A model generated the notes under the pieces. It was not told where the DNA came from. It did no database searches and worked only from the letters and a program-made list of their open reading frames with translations. Positions 17,197 through 26,580 of a stretch of 64,000 bases of DNA are shown here, in pieces; position 1 is the first letter of the stretch, and the number at the start of each line of letters is the position of its first letter. The stretch spans positions 1-64,000 of the forward strand of contig NZ_JAGKSP010000008.1 in the NCBI RefSeq assembly GCF_017942085.1, in the 5' to 3' direction. This DNA comes from Paenibacillus lignilyticus. Its GTDB lineage: Bacteria; Bacillota; Bacilli; Paenibacillales; Paenibacillaceae. The position numbers and the translations under genes are program-made.

Positions 17197-18450
17197 CTAC
17201 TGATTCTTAAGTTTTACTACATTTGAATTGGATACCAATTCAAGTATGCGTTTTGCTTGTTTATTATAATTTTTCTCTTTCAACACATATTCTCTAGCCC
17301 TCATACCAAACTCAAATAATTCGAGGTGAGGTAAACTGCAAACTTCAACAATTTTTTTAGTAATATCCTCGTCACTATCTCCATCCACTGTAAATAAGTA
17401 ATTAAAATAATCATGAGGCATACCAGGAAGTTTTTTCACAATGGTTGGAGTACCCGACAATAGATACTCCATAACTTTTGATGGAAATGAATACTTTGTA
17501 AATTCGCCCTCATTACTTCTCGGGTTAATTAGAACTGTTGCTTTTCGTTGTAGTTCTATTGCTTCATTACGTGTCACTTGACCATAAAACTTTATTCGTG
17601 AATCAACTTGGGCAACTTTAATTATATCTTCTTCAGCTTCTCCTGCTCCACAAATCCATAACCTGTAACTGTTATCTATATCTTTAATCATTGAAAAAGC
17701 ATTTAATAAATTCATAATTCCATATAACTTATTTAATGTGCCTGTATAGAGAACAATTTTCTTGTTAACGTCTTTTTCAAAATTTATACTTTCTGACACT
17801 ATGTCTTTGGAATCAACCACGCCTTCCATTTCAATCCACGGTCGATTACCAACGCCCACTGGCCCTTCCATATAACGAGTGAGTAATACAAAAGAATCAA
17901 CATACTTAAGATATGCATCCATTACAGTTCTATCGATTCCTTTTAAAACATTAAATATCTTGCTATTTGCTGAAGTAAGATTCATAAATTCGGGTAAATC
18001 AGGTACTACAAGACAAATATGTATATCCGGATTTTTACGCTTTGCCATTGCTGCCGCATAAATGAATGGTGTATGCATACTGTAAATTATTATAGTTTTT
18101 TTGTTATTTAAATTACTCTTCCCCCATTTTATTGCTTGCTTCGCAATCGCCTTCCCCTTCCATAAATGCTTAATAAGGGGGAGATTGAGGAACCCAATAT
18201 CTTTATCAGTGGCCTCTAAAATATGGCTCCAGTTTCTTGATTTCAAATAGAAATCAGAGTAGTGACGAGGGTAGGCTCCAACAAACATAGCGTTGAGAAT
18301 GCTTACGGGACTTTCACTATTAGCATCAAGTCCATGAATTAAATTCCATTGCAATACATTTGCTGCAAATTGTACAACTCCATTGGATTTACGTAGTATC
18401 TCTTTTTGCTGCCCTTCTGAAAAAACCCCACCTATAAATAATATATCCAT
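17197..18450 (-). CDS. Family 4/1 glycosyltransferase
   Basis: 417 aa, starting MDILFIGGVFSEGQQKEIL. The C-terminal half has the GT-B donor-binding pattern: KIVLYTGTLNKLYGIMNLLNAF, RLWICGAGEAEEDI, YGQVTRNEAIELQRKATVLINPR and EFTKYSFPSKVMEYLLSGTPTIV (catalytic-site glutamates). It should add one sugar to the lipid-linked repeat unit. Good SD (GAGG) before the ATG. It is preceded by capG and followed by the AUU-start glycosyltransferase. Sugar specificity unknown. Confidence 0.82.
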   Translation of the reverse strand: MDILFIGGVFSEGQQKEILRKSNGVVQFAANVLQWNLIHGLDANSESPVSILNAMFVGAYPRHYSDFYLKSRNWSHILEATDKDIGFLNLPLIKHLWKGKAIAKQAIKWGKSNLNNKKTIIIYSMHTPFIYAAAMAKRKNPDIHICLVVPDLPEFMNLTSANSKIFNVLKGIDRTVMDAYLKYVDSFVLLTRYMEGPVGVGNRPWIEMEGVVDSKDIVSESINFEKDVNKKIVLYTGTLNKLYGIMNLLNAFSMIKDIDNSYRLWICGAGEAEEDIIKVAQVDSRIKFYGQVTRNEAIELQRKATVLINPRSNEGEFTKYSFPSKVMEYLLSGTPTIVKKLPGMPHDYFNYLFTVDGDSDEDITKKIVEVCSLPHLELFEFGMRAREYVLKEKNYNKQAKRILELVSNSNVVKLKNQ

Positions 18451-18557
18451 TGATAACCTCGTAACTTTGATTTATAGAGTCTCATAATAATAATTCGTTG
18501 TAATAACTCTCCGCATTTCCATTTCCTTCTATTAATTCAACAAACCGAACTGAATTA

Positions 18558-19685
18558 TTAATATTTCTCCCATACAACTCGATCAACATAGTTTGTATAA
18601 GACAATATAATCCTTAGCACTTTCTCCGAAACATTAGGCATACTGTAATCACCAACGAGCCTCAAAGTACCCTTCTCTTGTGTCTCCAAAACCTCTAATC
18701 CTTGCAGAATTCTCTCTTTCTTTAACCCCACCATCATAACAGCAGCTTCTTCCATTGCTTCGGGTCTTTCATGAGCTTGCCTAATATTAAGTGCTCTAAA
18801 TCCAAGGATTGAAGATTCTTCACTAATTGTTCCACTATCGCTAAGAACAGCTTTTGCCTGAATTTGAAGTTTTACATAATCATTAAAACCTAGAGGTTTC
18901 ATTATTTTCACCAATGGATTAAACTCTATCCCTTTAGCATTGATCATATTTCTTGTCCTAGGGTGTGTGCTAATAATAATAGGCAAATTATACTTTTCTG
19001 CTACTTCATTTAAACTATCCACTAAGTCAAGGAAATTCACTTCTGAACTAATATTTTCTTCTCTATGGGCTGAAACCACAAAATATTTACCTACTTCAAG
19101 GTCCAGTCTGTCTAATACATCCGAACTCTCAATATCATCTCTTCTTGAATTTATTACTTCAAACATCGGGCTGCCTGTTTTAATTATTCGGTCAGCTGGT
19201 AGACCTTCTCTTAACAGATACTCTCTTGCAATATCGCTATAAGTTAAGTTTATGTCCGCTATATGATCGACAATCTTTCTATTCGTTTCTTCCGGAACTC
19301 TTTGATCAAAGCACCTATTCCCTGCTTCCATATGGAAGATTGGAATTTGTCTTCTCTTAGCAGCAATGGCACATAAACAACTATTTGTATCCCCGAGAAT
19401 TAAAATTGCATCCGGTTGAACTTCATCTAATATCGGATCAATTTTAATCAGGATATTTCCTACTGTTTCAACCGCTGTTCCTGTAGCAGCGTTCAAGAAG
19501 TAATCCGGTTTTTTCAAATTAAAATCTTTAAAAAACACTTCATTGAGCTCATAATCATAATTTTGACCTGTATGAACAACGATATGTTCGATTGCGTTAG
19601 ATTCTTCTAATTTATTCATTACAGCTGACAGTCTTATAATCTCTGGTCTTGTACCTACGACTGTCATAACTTTTAATTTGTTCAC
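18558..19685 (-). CDS. capG: UDP-N-acetyl-L-fucosamine synthase (CapG/FnlC), UDP-GlcNAc 2-epimerase family
   Basis: 375 aa of the WecB/MnaA fold: VMTVVGTRPEIIRLSAVM, VVHTGQNYDYELNEVFF, ILILGDTNSCLCAIAAKR, HMEAGNRCFDQRVPEETNRKI and SDSGTISEESSILG. Directly downstream of capE and capF (GTG start, 2 bp after the capF stop), so it is assigned to the last step of UDP-L-FucNAc synthesis (C2 epimerisation) rather than UDP-ManNAc synthesis. The general MnaA paralog is at 41633. Confidence 0.9.
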   Translation of the reverse strand: MNKLKVMTVVGTRPEIIRLSAVMNKLEESNAIEHIVVHTGQNYDYELNEVFFKDFNLKKPDYFLNAATGTAVETVGNILIKIDPILDEVQPDAILILGDTNSCLCAIAAKRRQIPIFHMEAGNRCFDQRVPEETNRKIVDHIADINLTYSDIAREYLLREGLPADRIIKTGSPMFEVINSRRDDIESSDVLDRLDLEVGKYFVVSAHREENISSEVNFLDLVDSLNEVAEKYNLPIIISTHPRTRNMINAKGIEFNPLVKIMKPLGFNDYVKLQIQAKAVLSDSGTISEESSILGFRALNIRQAHERPEAMEEAAVMMVGLKKERILQGLEVLETQEKGTLRLVGDYSMPNVSEKVLRIILSYTNYVDRVVWEKY

Positions 19686-19687
19686 TC

Positions 19688-20797
19688 TTATACCTCCAAA
19701 TAATATGTATCCGGCTTTTCAGGATCAAAGTGCTCATTGGCCCACATAATTGTAACCATATCGCTGCTACCTAAGTTCTCAATATTATGTGTATAGCCTG
19801 TAGGTATATCTACAACTTCCAGTTTATCGCCACTGACATAGTAATTAATGATTTCATCTGAATCAATCTTCCTGAAACGGATAACTCCGGTACCACTGAC
19901 AACCAGAAACTTTTCATTCTTAGTATGATGCCAGTGATTTCCTTTAGTTATCCCAGGCTTCGATATATTTACGGAAACTTGCCCTCTATCCGGTGTCTTA
20001 ATAAATTCTGTAAAGGATCCTCTGTGATCAACATTCATCTTCAGATCATAGCTAAATTGTTCTTCCGGCAAATAACTCAAATAGGTGCTATACAATTTCT
20101 TTGTAAACTCATCCGACATATTAGGAATTGAACGCTCTTCACGGCTGCTCTTAAACGAATAAATTAATCGAACGATCTCTCCAAGAGTAGTGGAGTGCAC
20201 AACCGGTACCTCACAATACTCACCTACGGAGTTTTCAATACCATGTAATGCATTAATCATTTCGTTTAATACATCATCTACGTACACTAAATTCATTTTA
20301 ACACTTGGATCATTTACTGTAATTGGTAACTCCTGAGCAATATTGTGACAGAATGTTGCTACCGCACTATTATAGTTAGGTCTGCACCACTTCCCAAACA
20401 CATTCGGAAAGCGATAAATAAGTATTTTTGCTCCAGCAACGCTCTTATAATCAAAGAGTAGGTTTTCTACTGCTTTTTTACTTCTGCCATATGGATTGTC
20501 TAAATCAGCTTGAATAGATGATGAAATCATAACCGGGCATGTATTTTGATATTTCTGTAGAGTAGCAAGTAATTTAGATGTAAATCCAAAATTACCTTCC
20601 ATAAACTCATTCTCATCTTTCGGCCTATTTATACCCGCTAGGTGAAAGACGAAGTTAGCTTCTCTGCAATATTCATCTAGTAATGAAGGATCGGAATCCC
20701 TGCTATATTCATAGATATCTGTATATTTTCTGTTCTTTAGCTCTGCAATAAGATTCTTTCCAATAAATCCATTCGCCCCAGTAATTAATATCTTCAC
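19688..20797 (-). CDS. capF: CapF/FnlB: bifunctional reductase/epimerase of UDP-L-FucNAc synthesis
   Basis: 369 aa. The N-terminal SDR domain has MKILITGANGFIGKNLIAEL, FHLAGINRP, and YGRSKKAVENLLF with the catalytic Tyr/Lys. The C-terminal cupin domain (from about residue 250) has HRGSFTEFIKTPDRGQVSVN, KGNHWHHTKNEKFLVVSG and TGYTHNIENLG, whose histidines bind the metal. This two-domain arrangement is diagnostic for CapF. The GTG start overlaps the capE stop by 4 nt (GTGA). Confidence 0.94.
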   Translation of the reverse strand: MKILITGANGFIGKNLIAELKNRKYTDIYEYSRDSDPSLLDEYCREANFVFHLAGINRPKDENEFMEGNFGFTSKLLATLQKYQNTCPVMISSSIQADLDNPYGRSKKAVENLLFDYKSVAGAKILIYRFPNVFGKWCRPNYNSAVATFCHNIAQELPITVNDPSVKMNLVYVDDVLNEMINALHGIENSVGEYCEVPVVHSTTLGEIVRLIYSFKSSREERSIPNMSDEFTKKLYSTYLSYLPEEQFSYDLKMNVDHRGSFTEFIKTPDRGQVSVNISKPGITKGNHWHHTKNEKFLVVSGTGVIRFRKIDSDEIINYYVSGDKLEVVDIPTGYTHNIENLGSSDMVTIMWANEHFDPEKPDTYYLEV

Positions 20798-21816
20798 GCT
20801 CTATTCCAGCCCTTCAGTTCTTCTCGAACGTAATCAAGCATTAATAGCCTATCTTTAATTTGCTCAATATCCAATCTTAATGTGTTATGAGAGTTATACT
20901 CTTCTTCGGAGGACAATTGTTGATCTCCCTCCACAAAATACTTATCGTAGTTCAGGTCTCTCTTATCAGCCGGAACTCTATAGAATCCACCTAAATCTTG
21001 AGACACAATGTGCTCTTCCCGAGTGAGCAATGTTTCATATACTTTCTCACCATGCCGAGTACCAATGATCTTTATTTCATTGTCTGCATGGAATAATTCC
21101 TTAATTGCTTGAGCTAGATCTCCTATAGTCGATGCCGGCGCTTTTTGCACCATAATATCGCCTGCCTCAGCATTTTCGAAAGCAAAGACAACGAGTTCCA
21201 CTGCCTCTTCAAGACTCATTAAGAATCTTGTCATATTGGGATCTGTTACAGTTAACGGTTTTCCACTTTTGATTTGATCTATAAATAGTGGAATTACGGA
21301 ACCCCTTGAAGCCATCACATTCCCATAACGTGTCCCGCAAATCAGAGTCCTCTCTGGATCTACCGTTTTGGCCTTAGCCACAAACACTTTCTCCATCATA
21401 GCTTTAGAGATACCCATTGCGTTAATAGGATACGCTGCTTTGTCAGTAGATAAACAAATTACCTTTTTCACTCCACTTTCAATAGCACCTGTAATAACGT
21501 TATCCGTTCCAATTACATTGGTCTTCACGGCTTCTAAAGGGAAAAACTCGCAAGATGGAACTTGTTTAAGTGCAGCCGCATGGAAGATATAATCCACTCC
21601 ATGCATAGCGTTTTTGACACTTCCCAGATCTCTTACATCACCAATGTAAAATTTAAGCTTCTCATTATTATAAAGTTTACGCATGTCCTCTTGTTTCTTC
21701 TCATCTCGAGAGAATATACGTATTTCTTTAATATCTGTATCTAAGAATCTTTTCATAACTGCATTCCCAAAAGATCCTGTACCACCCGTGATTAATAACG
21801 TCTTATTATTAAACAT
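20794..21816 (-). CDS. capE: CapE/FnlA: UDP-GlcNAc 4,6-dehydratase / 5-epimerase
   Basis: 340 aa SDR: LLITGGTGSFGNAVMKRFL, IFSRDEKKQEDMRK, the active-site region LSTDKAAYPINAMGISKAMMEK and CGTRYGNVMASRGSVIPLF. It starts UDP-L-FucNAc synthesis from UDP-GlcNAc and lacks the membrane domain of the PglF-type dehydratase at 27271. ATG with GAGAGAGG upstream. First gene of the capE-capF-capG set, each overlapping or abutting the next. Confidence 0.93.
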   Translation of the reverse strand: MFNNKTLLITGGTGSFGNAVMKRFLDTDIKEIRIFSRDEKKQEDMRKLYNNEKLKFYIGDVRDLGSVKNAMHGVDYIFHAAALKQVPSCEFFPLEAVKTNVIGTDNVITGAIESGVKKVICLSTDKAAYPINAMGISKAMMEKVFVAKAKTVDPERTLICGTRYGNVMASRGSVIPLFIDQIKSGKPLTVTDPNMTRFLMSLEEAVELVVFAFENAEAGDIMVQKAPASTIGDLAQAIKELFHADNEIKIIGTRHGEKVYETLLTREEHIVSQDLGGFYRVPADKRDLNYDKYFVEGDQQLSSEEEYNSHNTLRLDIEQIKDRLLMLDYVREELKGWNRA

Positions 21817-21838
21817 TTTTCAAACCTCTCTCACTTTT

Positions 21839-23050
21839 TCATTTAAAGTGCTTTATTATAATTTCATACGAGTGCTTCGCAGTATAATTATTTTCTAGAT
21901 AACTCCTTGCATTCTTTCCAAATTGCTCTCTTAGTTTCTCATCACAAAGTAGTTGTATGCATTGATTAAATCCTTGTATATTTCCGCTCTCAGACCAATA
22001 GCCAAATTGACCACCCTCTATTACTTTGCCAATATCGGTATTAATATCAGTAGCAGCTATTACAGGCTTTGAAGCTTGCATATATGAAAGAAGTCTTGAA
22101 GGAAAGTTAGGTATTGTAAATCGTTTATCAAGAAAAATAAGCCCTACGTCGCATGCATTTGCTAACATTTCATAATCGTTCTTAGGTAAATGTTCAAATA
22201 ACTGAGCGTTCTTGGGTTGTTCTTTCTCAAAGTAATTTTTCACTTTATTGAATTCTGTTCCTGCCCCTACAATAATAAAATACGCTTGGTCATTTGCTTT
22301 ATTTGCATCTAAACATTCAATTAGGAAATCAATACCTTGTGGTTTACCAAGATTACCTCCGTATATAAATACAGTTCTATCAGAAGGTATTTTATATTTT
22401 TCTTTAACTAAGTCTATCATCTGCTTCTCACTTATGATTTGCAATGGATCAATACTATTAGGGCAAACCTCTACAGTTTTATGGGGGATCGTAGGATTAT
22501 TATTCAGTAAAAAATCCACATTAGCTTGGGACATACATCCAATGTAATCCGAAAGTGCATACAACTTTTTTTCTTTTTCTCTAAAATAATTATGGATTAT
22601 ACCTTTAAACCCATTTTTACTTAAAATACCTAAATCTACAGCGTTTTGCGGGAATATATCCTTCAGTAATAAGTACGTTTTAGCATTGTCTCTTTTCTTC
22701 ACATAATCCACCGCTTTTTGCAGTGTTATTGGTGGTGTTGAATAAATTACAAGATCAAACTTAATATTAGAAAAATATTCTTTAATCCCCTTTTTGAATT
22801 TAGCTTCTAATGTAAGAGTCGAAATCCCCTTCTCAATCATATTTGTTTTTTGAGTGTTACCAATCTGTAATTTCAATATTTTATTTTTCTCATTAGCTAT
22901 TAATCTTGTAGGTTGTTTCTTCCCCTTCTCCGTGGGAGAGATAATACACACTGTATGGTTATCCCTTAAGAATTCCCGCATTAAATCTGTATATATACCC
23001 TTTTCATTAAGTGTGGAGAAATCTAAAAGGGTTAAAAAAAGTATATTCAT
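21839..23050 (-). CDS. WbuB-like family 4 glycosyltransferase (candidate FucNAc transferase)
   Basis: 403 aa starting MNILFLTLLDFSTLNEKGIYTDLMREFL, a WbuB-type N-terminus, with VIYSTPPITLQKAVDYVKK, LLLKDIFPQNAVDLGIL, IYGGNLGKPQGIDFLIECL and FLDKRFTIPNFPSRLLSYMQASKPVIAATD. WbuB proteins usually accompany FnlA-C and transfer L-FucNAc; adjacency to capE supports that assignment by context. It follows the acetyltransferase gene by 3 bp. Confidence 0.82.
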   Translation of the reverse strand: MNILFLTLLDFSTLNEKGIYTDLMREFLRDNHTVCIISPTEKGKKQPTRLIANEKNKILKLQIGNTQKTNMIEKGISTLTLEAKFKKGIKEYFSNIKFDLVIYSTPPITLQKAVDYVKKRDNAKTYLLLKDIFPQNAVDLGILSKNGFKGIIHNYFREKEKKLYALSDYIGCMSQANVDFLLNNNPTIPHKTVEVCPNSIDPLQIISEKQMIDLVKEKYKIPSDRTVFIYGGNLGKPQGIDFLIECLDANKANDQAYFIIVGAGTEFNKVKNYFEKEQPKNAQLFEHLPKNDYEMLANACDVGLIFLDKRFTIPNFPSRLLSYMQASKPVIAATDINTDIGKVIEGGQFGYWSESGNIQGFNQCIQLLCDEKLREQFGKNARSYLENNYTAKHSYEIIIKHFK

Positions 23051-23053
23051 TCT

Positions 23054-23671
23054 CTATACTCTCCTCGCCGGAACTCCTACATATGTTCCAGTTTCGGTCA
23101 GGTCCTTAATCACAACTGTTCCAGCCCCCACTTTGCAATCTTGAGTAATATTTACGTTATTACTTACTGCACTTCCAATACCTAACCAGCTGCCTTTTCC
23201 TATTGTTACTGTACCTGCTAAATTTGCCCCAGGGGAAATATGAACATAATCCCCAATTAAATTATCATGATCTATTGTGGCACTTGTATTAACTATGCAG
23301 CCTTTTCCAACTGTTGTGTAGCAGTTAATCACTACTCCAGCCATGACTATTGTTCCTGAGGCTAATTTAACTTGTTCCCCGATAACAGCACTAGGGTGAA
23401 TTAATACGGGTATACTCGCACCCTCAAGCTCTAGCTGATCTTGAATTTTCTCTCGAATTGCATTATTGCCTATTCCCACAAATACGTCATATTGTTCTAA
23501 ATATCTACTGGCATCATTTGATAGCCCAATTATCTCTAAATTAAAAGGAGGAATGATACTTTCATCACTGTCCAAGAAAGCAATACTCTTCCATGTCTTC
23601 ATTTTCAATGCAGTGTCAGCGACAACCTTTCCATGTCCACTAGCACCAATTATAAGAAGTTTATCTTTCAT
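23054..23671 (-). CDS. PglD/NeuD-like sugar O/N-acetyltransferase (left-handed beta-helix)
   Basis: 205 aa. The N-terminal Rossmann-like part (LLIIGASGHGKVVADTALKM) is typical of the PglD/NeuD family. It is followed by hexapeptide repeats (IVMAGVVINCYTTVGKGCIV, NTSATIDHDNLIGDYVHISPGANLAGTVTIG) containing the catalytic His in DHD. With neighbouring PglE- and PglC-like genes, acetylation of UDP-4-amino-4,6-dideoxy-GlcNAc to UDP-diacetylbacillosamine is the likely reaction. Start overlaps the sugar transferase stop by 4 nt. Confidence 0.87.
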   Translation of the reverse strand: MKDKLLIIGASGHGKVVADTALKMKTWKSIAFLDSDESIIPPFNLEIIGLSNDASRYLEQYDVFVGIGNNAIREKIQDQLELEGASIPVLIHPSAVIGEQVKLASGTIVMAGVVINCYTTVGKGCIVNTSATIDHDNLIGDYVHISPGANLAGTVTIGKGSWLGIGSAVSNNVNITQDCKVGAGTVVIKDLTETGTYVGVPARRV

Positions 23672-24309
23672 AGCACTATTCGTTCCTCCGAACTTCCCTT
23701 AAAGGGTTCCATCGTTGCAGTAGTCTCCGAGGTAATACCCTCTCTGGCAAAAACTTTCTTAATGGTTAAGAATATAATTCTCCAATCATTAATAAAACTT
23801 ACATTGTCTACATATTCCACATCAAGATTGAATCTATCTTCCCAACTAATAGCATTTCTTCCGTTAACCTGTGCCAGCCCTGATAATCCAGGACGAACTT
23901 TATGTCGAAGTTTTTGATGTTCATTATAAAGAGACAAATAATCTACCAATAGCGGTCTTGGACCAACTATTGACATATCTCCTCTTAAAATATTGAACAA
24001 CTCCGGCAATTCATCAAGTGATGTAGAGCGCAGAAACTTTCCAAACTCCGTTAGTCGAATGCTATCCGCCAGTAACTTTCCATTCACATCTTTTTCATCA
24101 GTCATAGTCCTAAACTTATACATTGTAAATACTCTTTCATTCAGCCCCGGACGCTTCTGCTTGAAAATAACCGGACTTCCTAATTTACTTCTTACAAGCA
24201 AGGCGACAACTAAAAGCACCGGAATAAGAAATATAATTGCGGTTAAAGATACTATAAAATCCATAGGTCTTTTTATAAATCGTCTATAACAACCACCCTT
24301 AGAATCCAT
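23668..24309 (-). CDS. Undecaprenyl-phosphate sugar-1-phosphate transferase (PglC/EpsL-like, monotopic PGT)
   Basis: About 213 aa: a single N-terminal re-entrant hydrophobic helix (FIKRPMDFIVSLTAIIFLIPVLLVVALLV) followed by KQKRPGLNERVFTMYKFRTMTDEKD, LRSTSLDELPELFNIL (catalytic Asp-Glu), IVGPRPLLVDYL and RPGLSGLAQVNGRN. It initiates the repeat unit by loading sugar-1-phosphate on undecaprenyl phosphate. The small size matches PglC-type enzymes. I use the ATG at 24309 (SD-like GGTGGA upstream), five codons inside the longest frame. Confidence 0.92.
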   Translation of the reverse strand: MDSKGGCYRRFIKRPMDFIVSLTAIIFLIPVLLVVALLVRSKLGSPVIFKQKRPGLNERVFTMYKFRTMTDEKDVNGKLLADSIRLTEFGKFLRSTSLDELPELFNILRGDMSIVGPRPLLVDYLSLYNEHQKLRHKVRPGLSGLAQVNGRNAISWEDRFNLDVEYVDNVSFINDWRIIFLTIKKVFAREGITSETTATMEPFKGSSEERIVL

Positions 24310-24311
24310 TG

Positions 24312-25451
24312 CTATTCCACCCATAGTTTTTTAATAATCTGGACTACTCTATTCAAGTCTTCGTCCGTCATCTTTGTATCAGAGGGCAAACAGACACCAT
24401 TCTCAAATAACTTTTCCGACACACCTGTTCCCACGAAATCGTACTTCTCAAAAAACGGTTGTAAATGCATCGGCTTCCACACCGGTCTTGCTTCAATGTT
24501 GTCAGCATCCAAGGCTTCCATAACATCAATTGGTCGAACTTTCCCTTTTAAAGTGATGCAACTTAACCAATAATTAGGTTCATTCCACTCATTAATTGGC
24601 ATTAAATTAATACCTTCAAGAGCACCTAACTCTTTTTTATAAAAATCAAATATGTATTTCTTCTTATCCACCCTTTGATCTAATACCTTAAGTTGCCCCC
24701 TGCCTATTCCCGCAAGAACATTGCTCATTCGATAATTAAACCCCAACTCGCTATGTTGATAATGCCTTGCCTGATCTCTACTTTGCGTAGACCAAAATTT
24801 AACCTTTGCAATTCGCTCCTCACTATTAGAAACAAGCATTCCACCACTTGATGTGGTAATGATCTTGTTTCCATTAAACGAAAAGACTCCATATTGTCCA
24901 AAGGTACCTGTATGTTTTCCTTTGTAATAAGCCCCTAAACTTTCCGCAGCATCCTCAATTACTACAACATTATGTTTATCGCAAATTGCCATAATCTTAT
25001 CCATATCTGCTGACATTCCATACAGATGAACAACTATAACCGCTTTTACATCCGGGTGCTTATTAAAAGCCTCTTCTAATGCTTTAGGGCACATATTCCA
25101 AGTTTCATAATTACTATCAATAAATACAGGAGTTGCATTTTGATAGATAATTGGATTAGCCGTTGCAGAAAAGGTCAATGTTGTACAGAAGACAATATCC
25201 CCTTCTCCTACTCCTGCAGCTTTAAGCGCGAGGTGAATTGCACCCGTTCCAGAGGAAAGTGCTGCTGCTGCTTTCGATCCAACTTTAATAGCAAGTTCTC
25301 TTTCAAATTCATTAACGTTTTCTCCGAGAGGCGCTATCCAATTTGTTTTAAATGCTTCTTCTACGTATTGCATTTCATAGCCCTCATCACTCATATGTGG
25401 CGATGAGAGATAGATTTTATTTTTAGTCAGTTTTTCGGACTGAATTAACAT
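24312..25451 (-). CDS. DegT/DnrJ/EryC1 aminotransferase (PglE-like)
   Basis: 379 aa PLP enzyme: IYLSSPHMSDEGYEMQYVEEAF, AAALSSGTGAIHLALKAAGVGEGD, VVIEDAAESLGAYYKGKHTGTFGQYGVFSFNGNKIITTSSGGMLV with the Schiff-base lysine in GNKI, and LGFNYRMSNVLAGIGRGQL. PglE-type enzymes aminate the 4-keto sugar made by PglF. With PglD and PglC homologs directly downstream this gives UDP-diacetylbacillosamine. Confidence 0.92.
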   Translation of the reverse strand: MLIQSEKLTKNKIYLSSPHMSDEGYEMQYVEEAFKTNWIAPLGENVNEFERELAIKVGSKAAAALSSGTGAIHLALKAAGVGEGDIVFCTTLTFSATANPIIYQNATPVFIDSNYETWNMCPKALEEAFNKHPDVKAVIVVHLYGMSADMDKIMAICDKHNVVVIEDAAESLGAYYKGKHTGTFGQYGVFSFNGNKIITTSSGGMLVSNSEERIAKVKFWSTQSRDQARHYQHSELGFNYRMSNVLAGIGRGQLKVLDQRVDKKKYIFDFYKKELGALEGINLMPINEWNEPNYWLSCITLKGKVRPIDVMEALDADNIEARPVWKPMHLQPFFEKYDFVGTGVSEKLFENGVCLPSDTKMTDEDLNRVVQIIKKLWVE

Positions 25452-25504
25452 TCTCTATCTTCCTCCATCGGTATATCTCATTGTATTTTGCTCTACTGTC
25501 TACT

Positions 25505-26395
25505 TTAATTACTACTTAATTTATAGCCCCGTTGATCAACAATACTTTGAAAGTACTTCATCAATTCATCTTTTAAATCTTCTCGTTGCAGAGCAAATTC
25601 CACATTAGTCTTAATAAAGCCTAATTTCTCACCTACATCATACCTAACACCGTCGAACTCATAGGCATAAACAGCCTCATATCGGTTCAACTCTGCTATT
25701 GCATCTGTAAGTTGAATTTCTCCCCCTGCACCTGGTTTTTGTTCATCCAATAGTTCAAAAATCTTCGGATTAAGAATATAGCGTCCCATTATTGCTAAAT
25801 TAGATGGTGCTTCCTCTTGTTTAGGTTTCTCAATCAAACTACTCACACTGAAAATTCGATTGTCTATTTGCTTCCCATCGATAATTCCATATCTAGAAAC
25901 TTCTTGCTCTGAGACACGCTGCACCCCTATTACCGAAGCTCTATATCGATTATATCGTTCAATCATTTGCTTCAAACACGGTGTTTCTGCCTGAACAATA
26001 TCATCACCTAATAAGACAGCAAATGGTTCATTACCAATAAATTTACGAGCACACCAAATGGCATGTCCTAAACCTCTTGCTTCTTTTTGGCGGATATAAT
26101 GAATATCTACCATATTGGAGGACTTTTGAACTTCATTTAGAAGTTCAATCTTCCCTTTTTCCAGAAGATTTTGTTCCAGTTCATAAGAATTATCAAAGTG
26201 GTCCTCAATTGCCCTTTTACCTTTGCCTGTTACAATAATAATATCTTCAATTCCTGATTCTATAGCTTCTTCCACAATATATTGAATGGTCGGTTTATCA
26301 ACAATGGGTAGCATTTCTTTGGGCATTGCCTTTGTAGCTGGCAGAAATCTAGTTCCTAGTCCAGCTGCTGGTATAATTGCTTTTCGAACTTTCAT
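25505..26395 (-). CDS. galU: UTP-glucose-1-phosphate uridylyltransferase GalU
   Basis: About 296 aa from the ATG at 26395 (AGAGGGGG upstream), beginning MKVRKAIIPAAGLGTRFLPATKAMPKEMLPIVDKPTIQYIVEEA, the GalU nucleotide-binding and activating motif. Also VLLGDDIVQAETPCL, SSLIEKPKQEEAPSNLAIMGRYIL and GGEIQLTDAIAEL. It makes UDP-glucose, substrate for both UDP-glucose dehydrogenases in the window. The longer reading frame to 26485 would add 30 atypical residues. Confidence 0.95.
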   Translation of the reverse strand: MKVRKAIIPAAGLGTRFLPATKAMPKEMLPIVDKPTIQYIVEEAIESGIEDIIIVTGKGKRAIEDHFDNSYELEQNLLEKGKIELLNEVQKSSNMVDIHYIRQKEARGLGHAIWCARKFIGNEPFAVLLGDDIVQAETPCLKQMIERYNRYRASVIGVQRVSEQEVSRYGIIDGKQIDNRIFSVSSLIEKPKQEEAPSNLAIMGRYILNPKIFELLDEQKPGAGGEIQLTDAIAELNRYEAVYAYEFDGVRYDVGEKLGFIKTNVEFALQREDLKDELMKYFQSIVDQRGYKLSSN

Positions 26396-26504
26396 TATGC
26401 TGCCCCCTCTACAATTAACATCTATTTTGAGCAAGCGATTGCTTTTATTTACAAATAAGGTTGCAATTATATACTTCCCCATCATTAGGCTCTATCTATA
26501 GAAC

Positions 26505-26557
26505 AAAAGCTTTCGTGTATCGCTGATTAGTTAGTACGATCAGCTGCACACGAAAGC
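26505..26557 (-). terminator. Hairpin terminator upstream of galU
   Basis: On the minus strand, GCTTTCGTGT...ACACGAAAGC with an inner CTGAT/ATCAG pairing is followed by TTTTGTT. It lies between the membrane-anchored protein gene and galU, so galU and the genes after it may be transcribed partly by readthrough or from their own promoter. Confidence 0.75.
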
Positions 26558-26580
26558 GTAAATTCCATGTTTCACACATC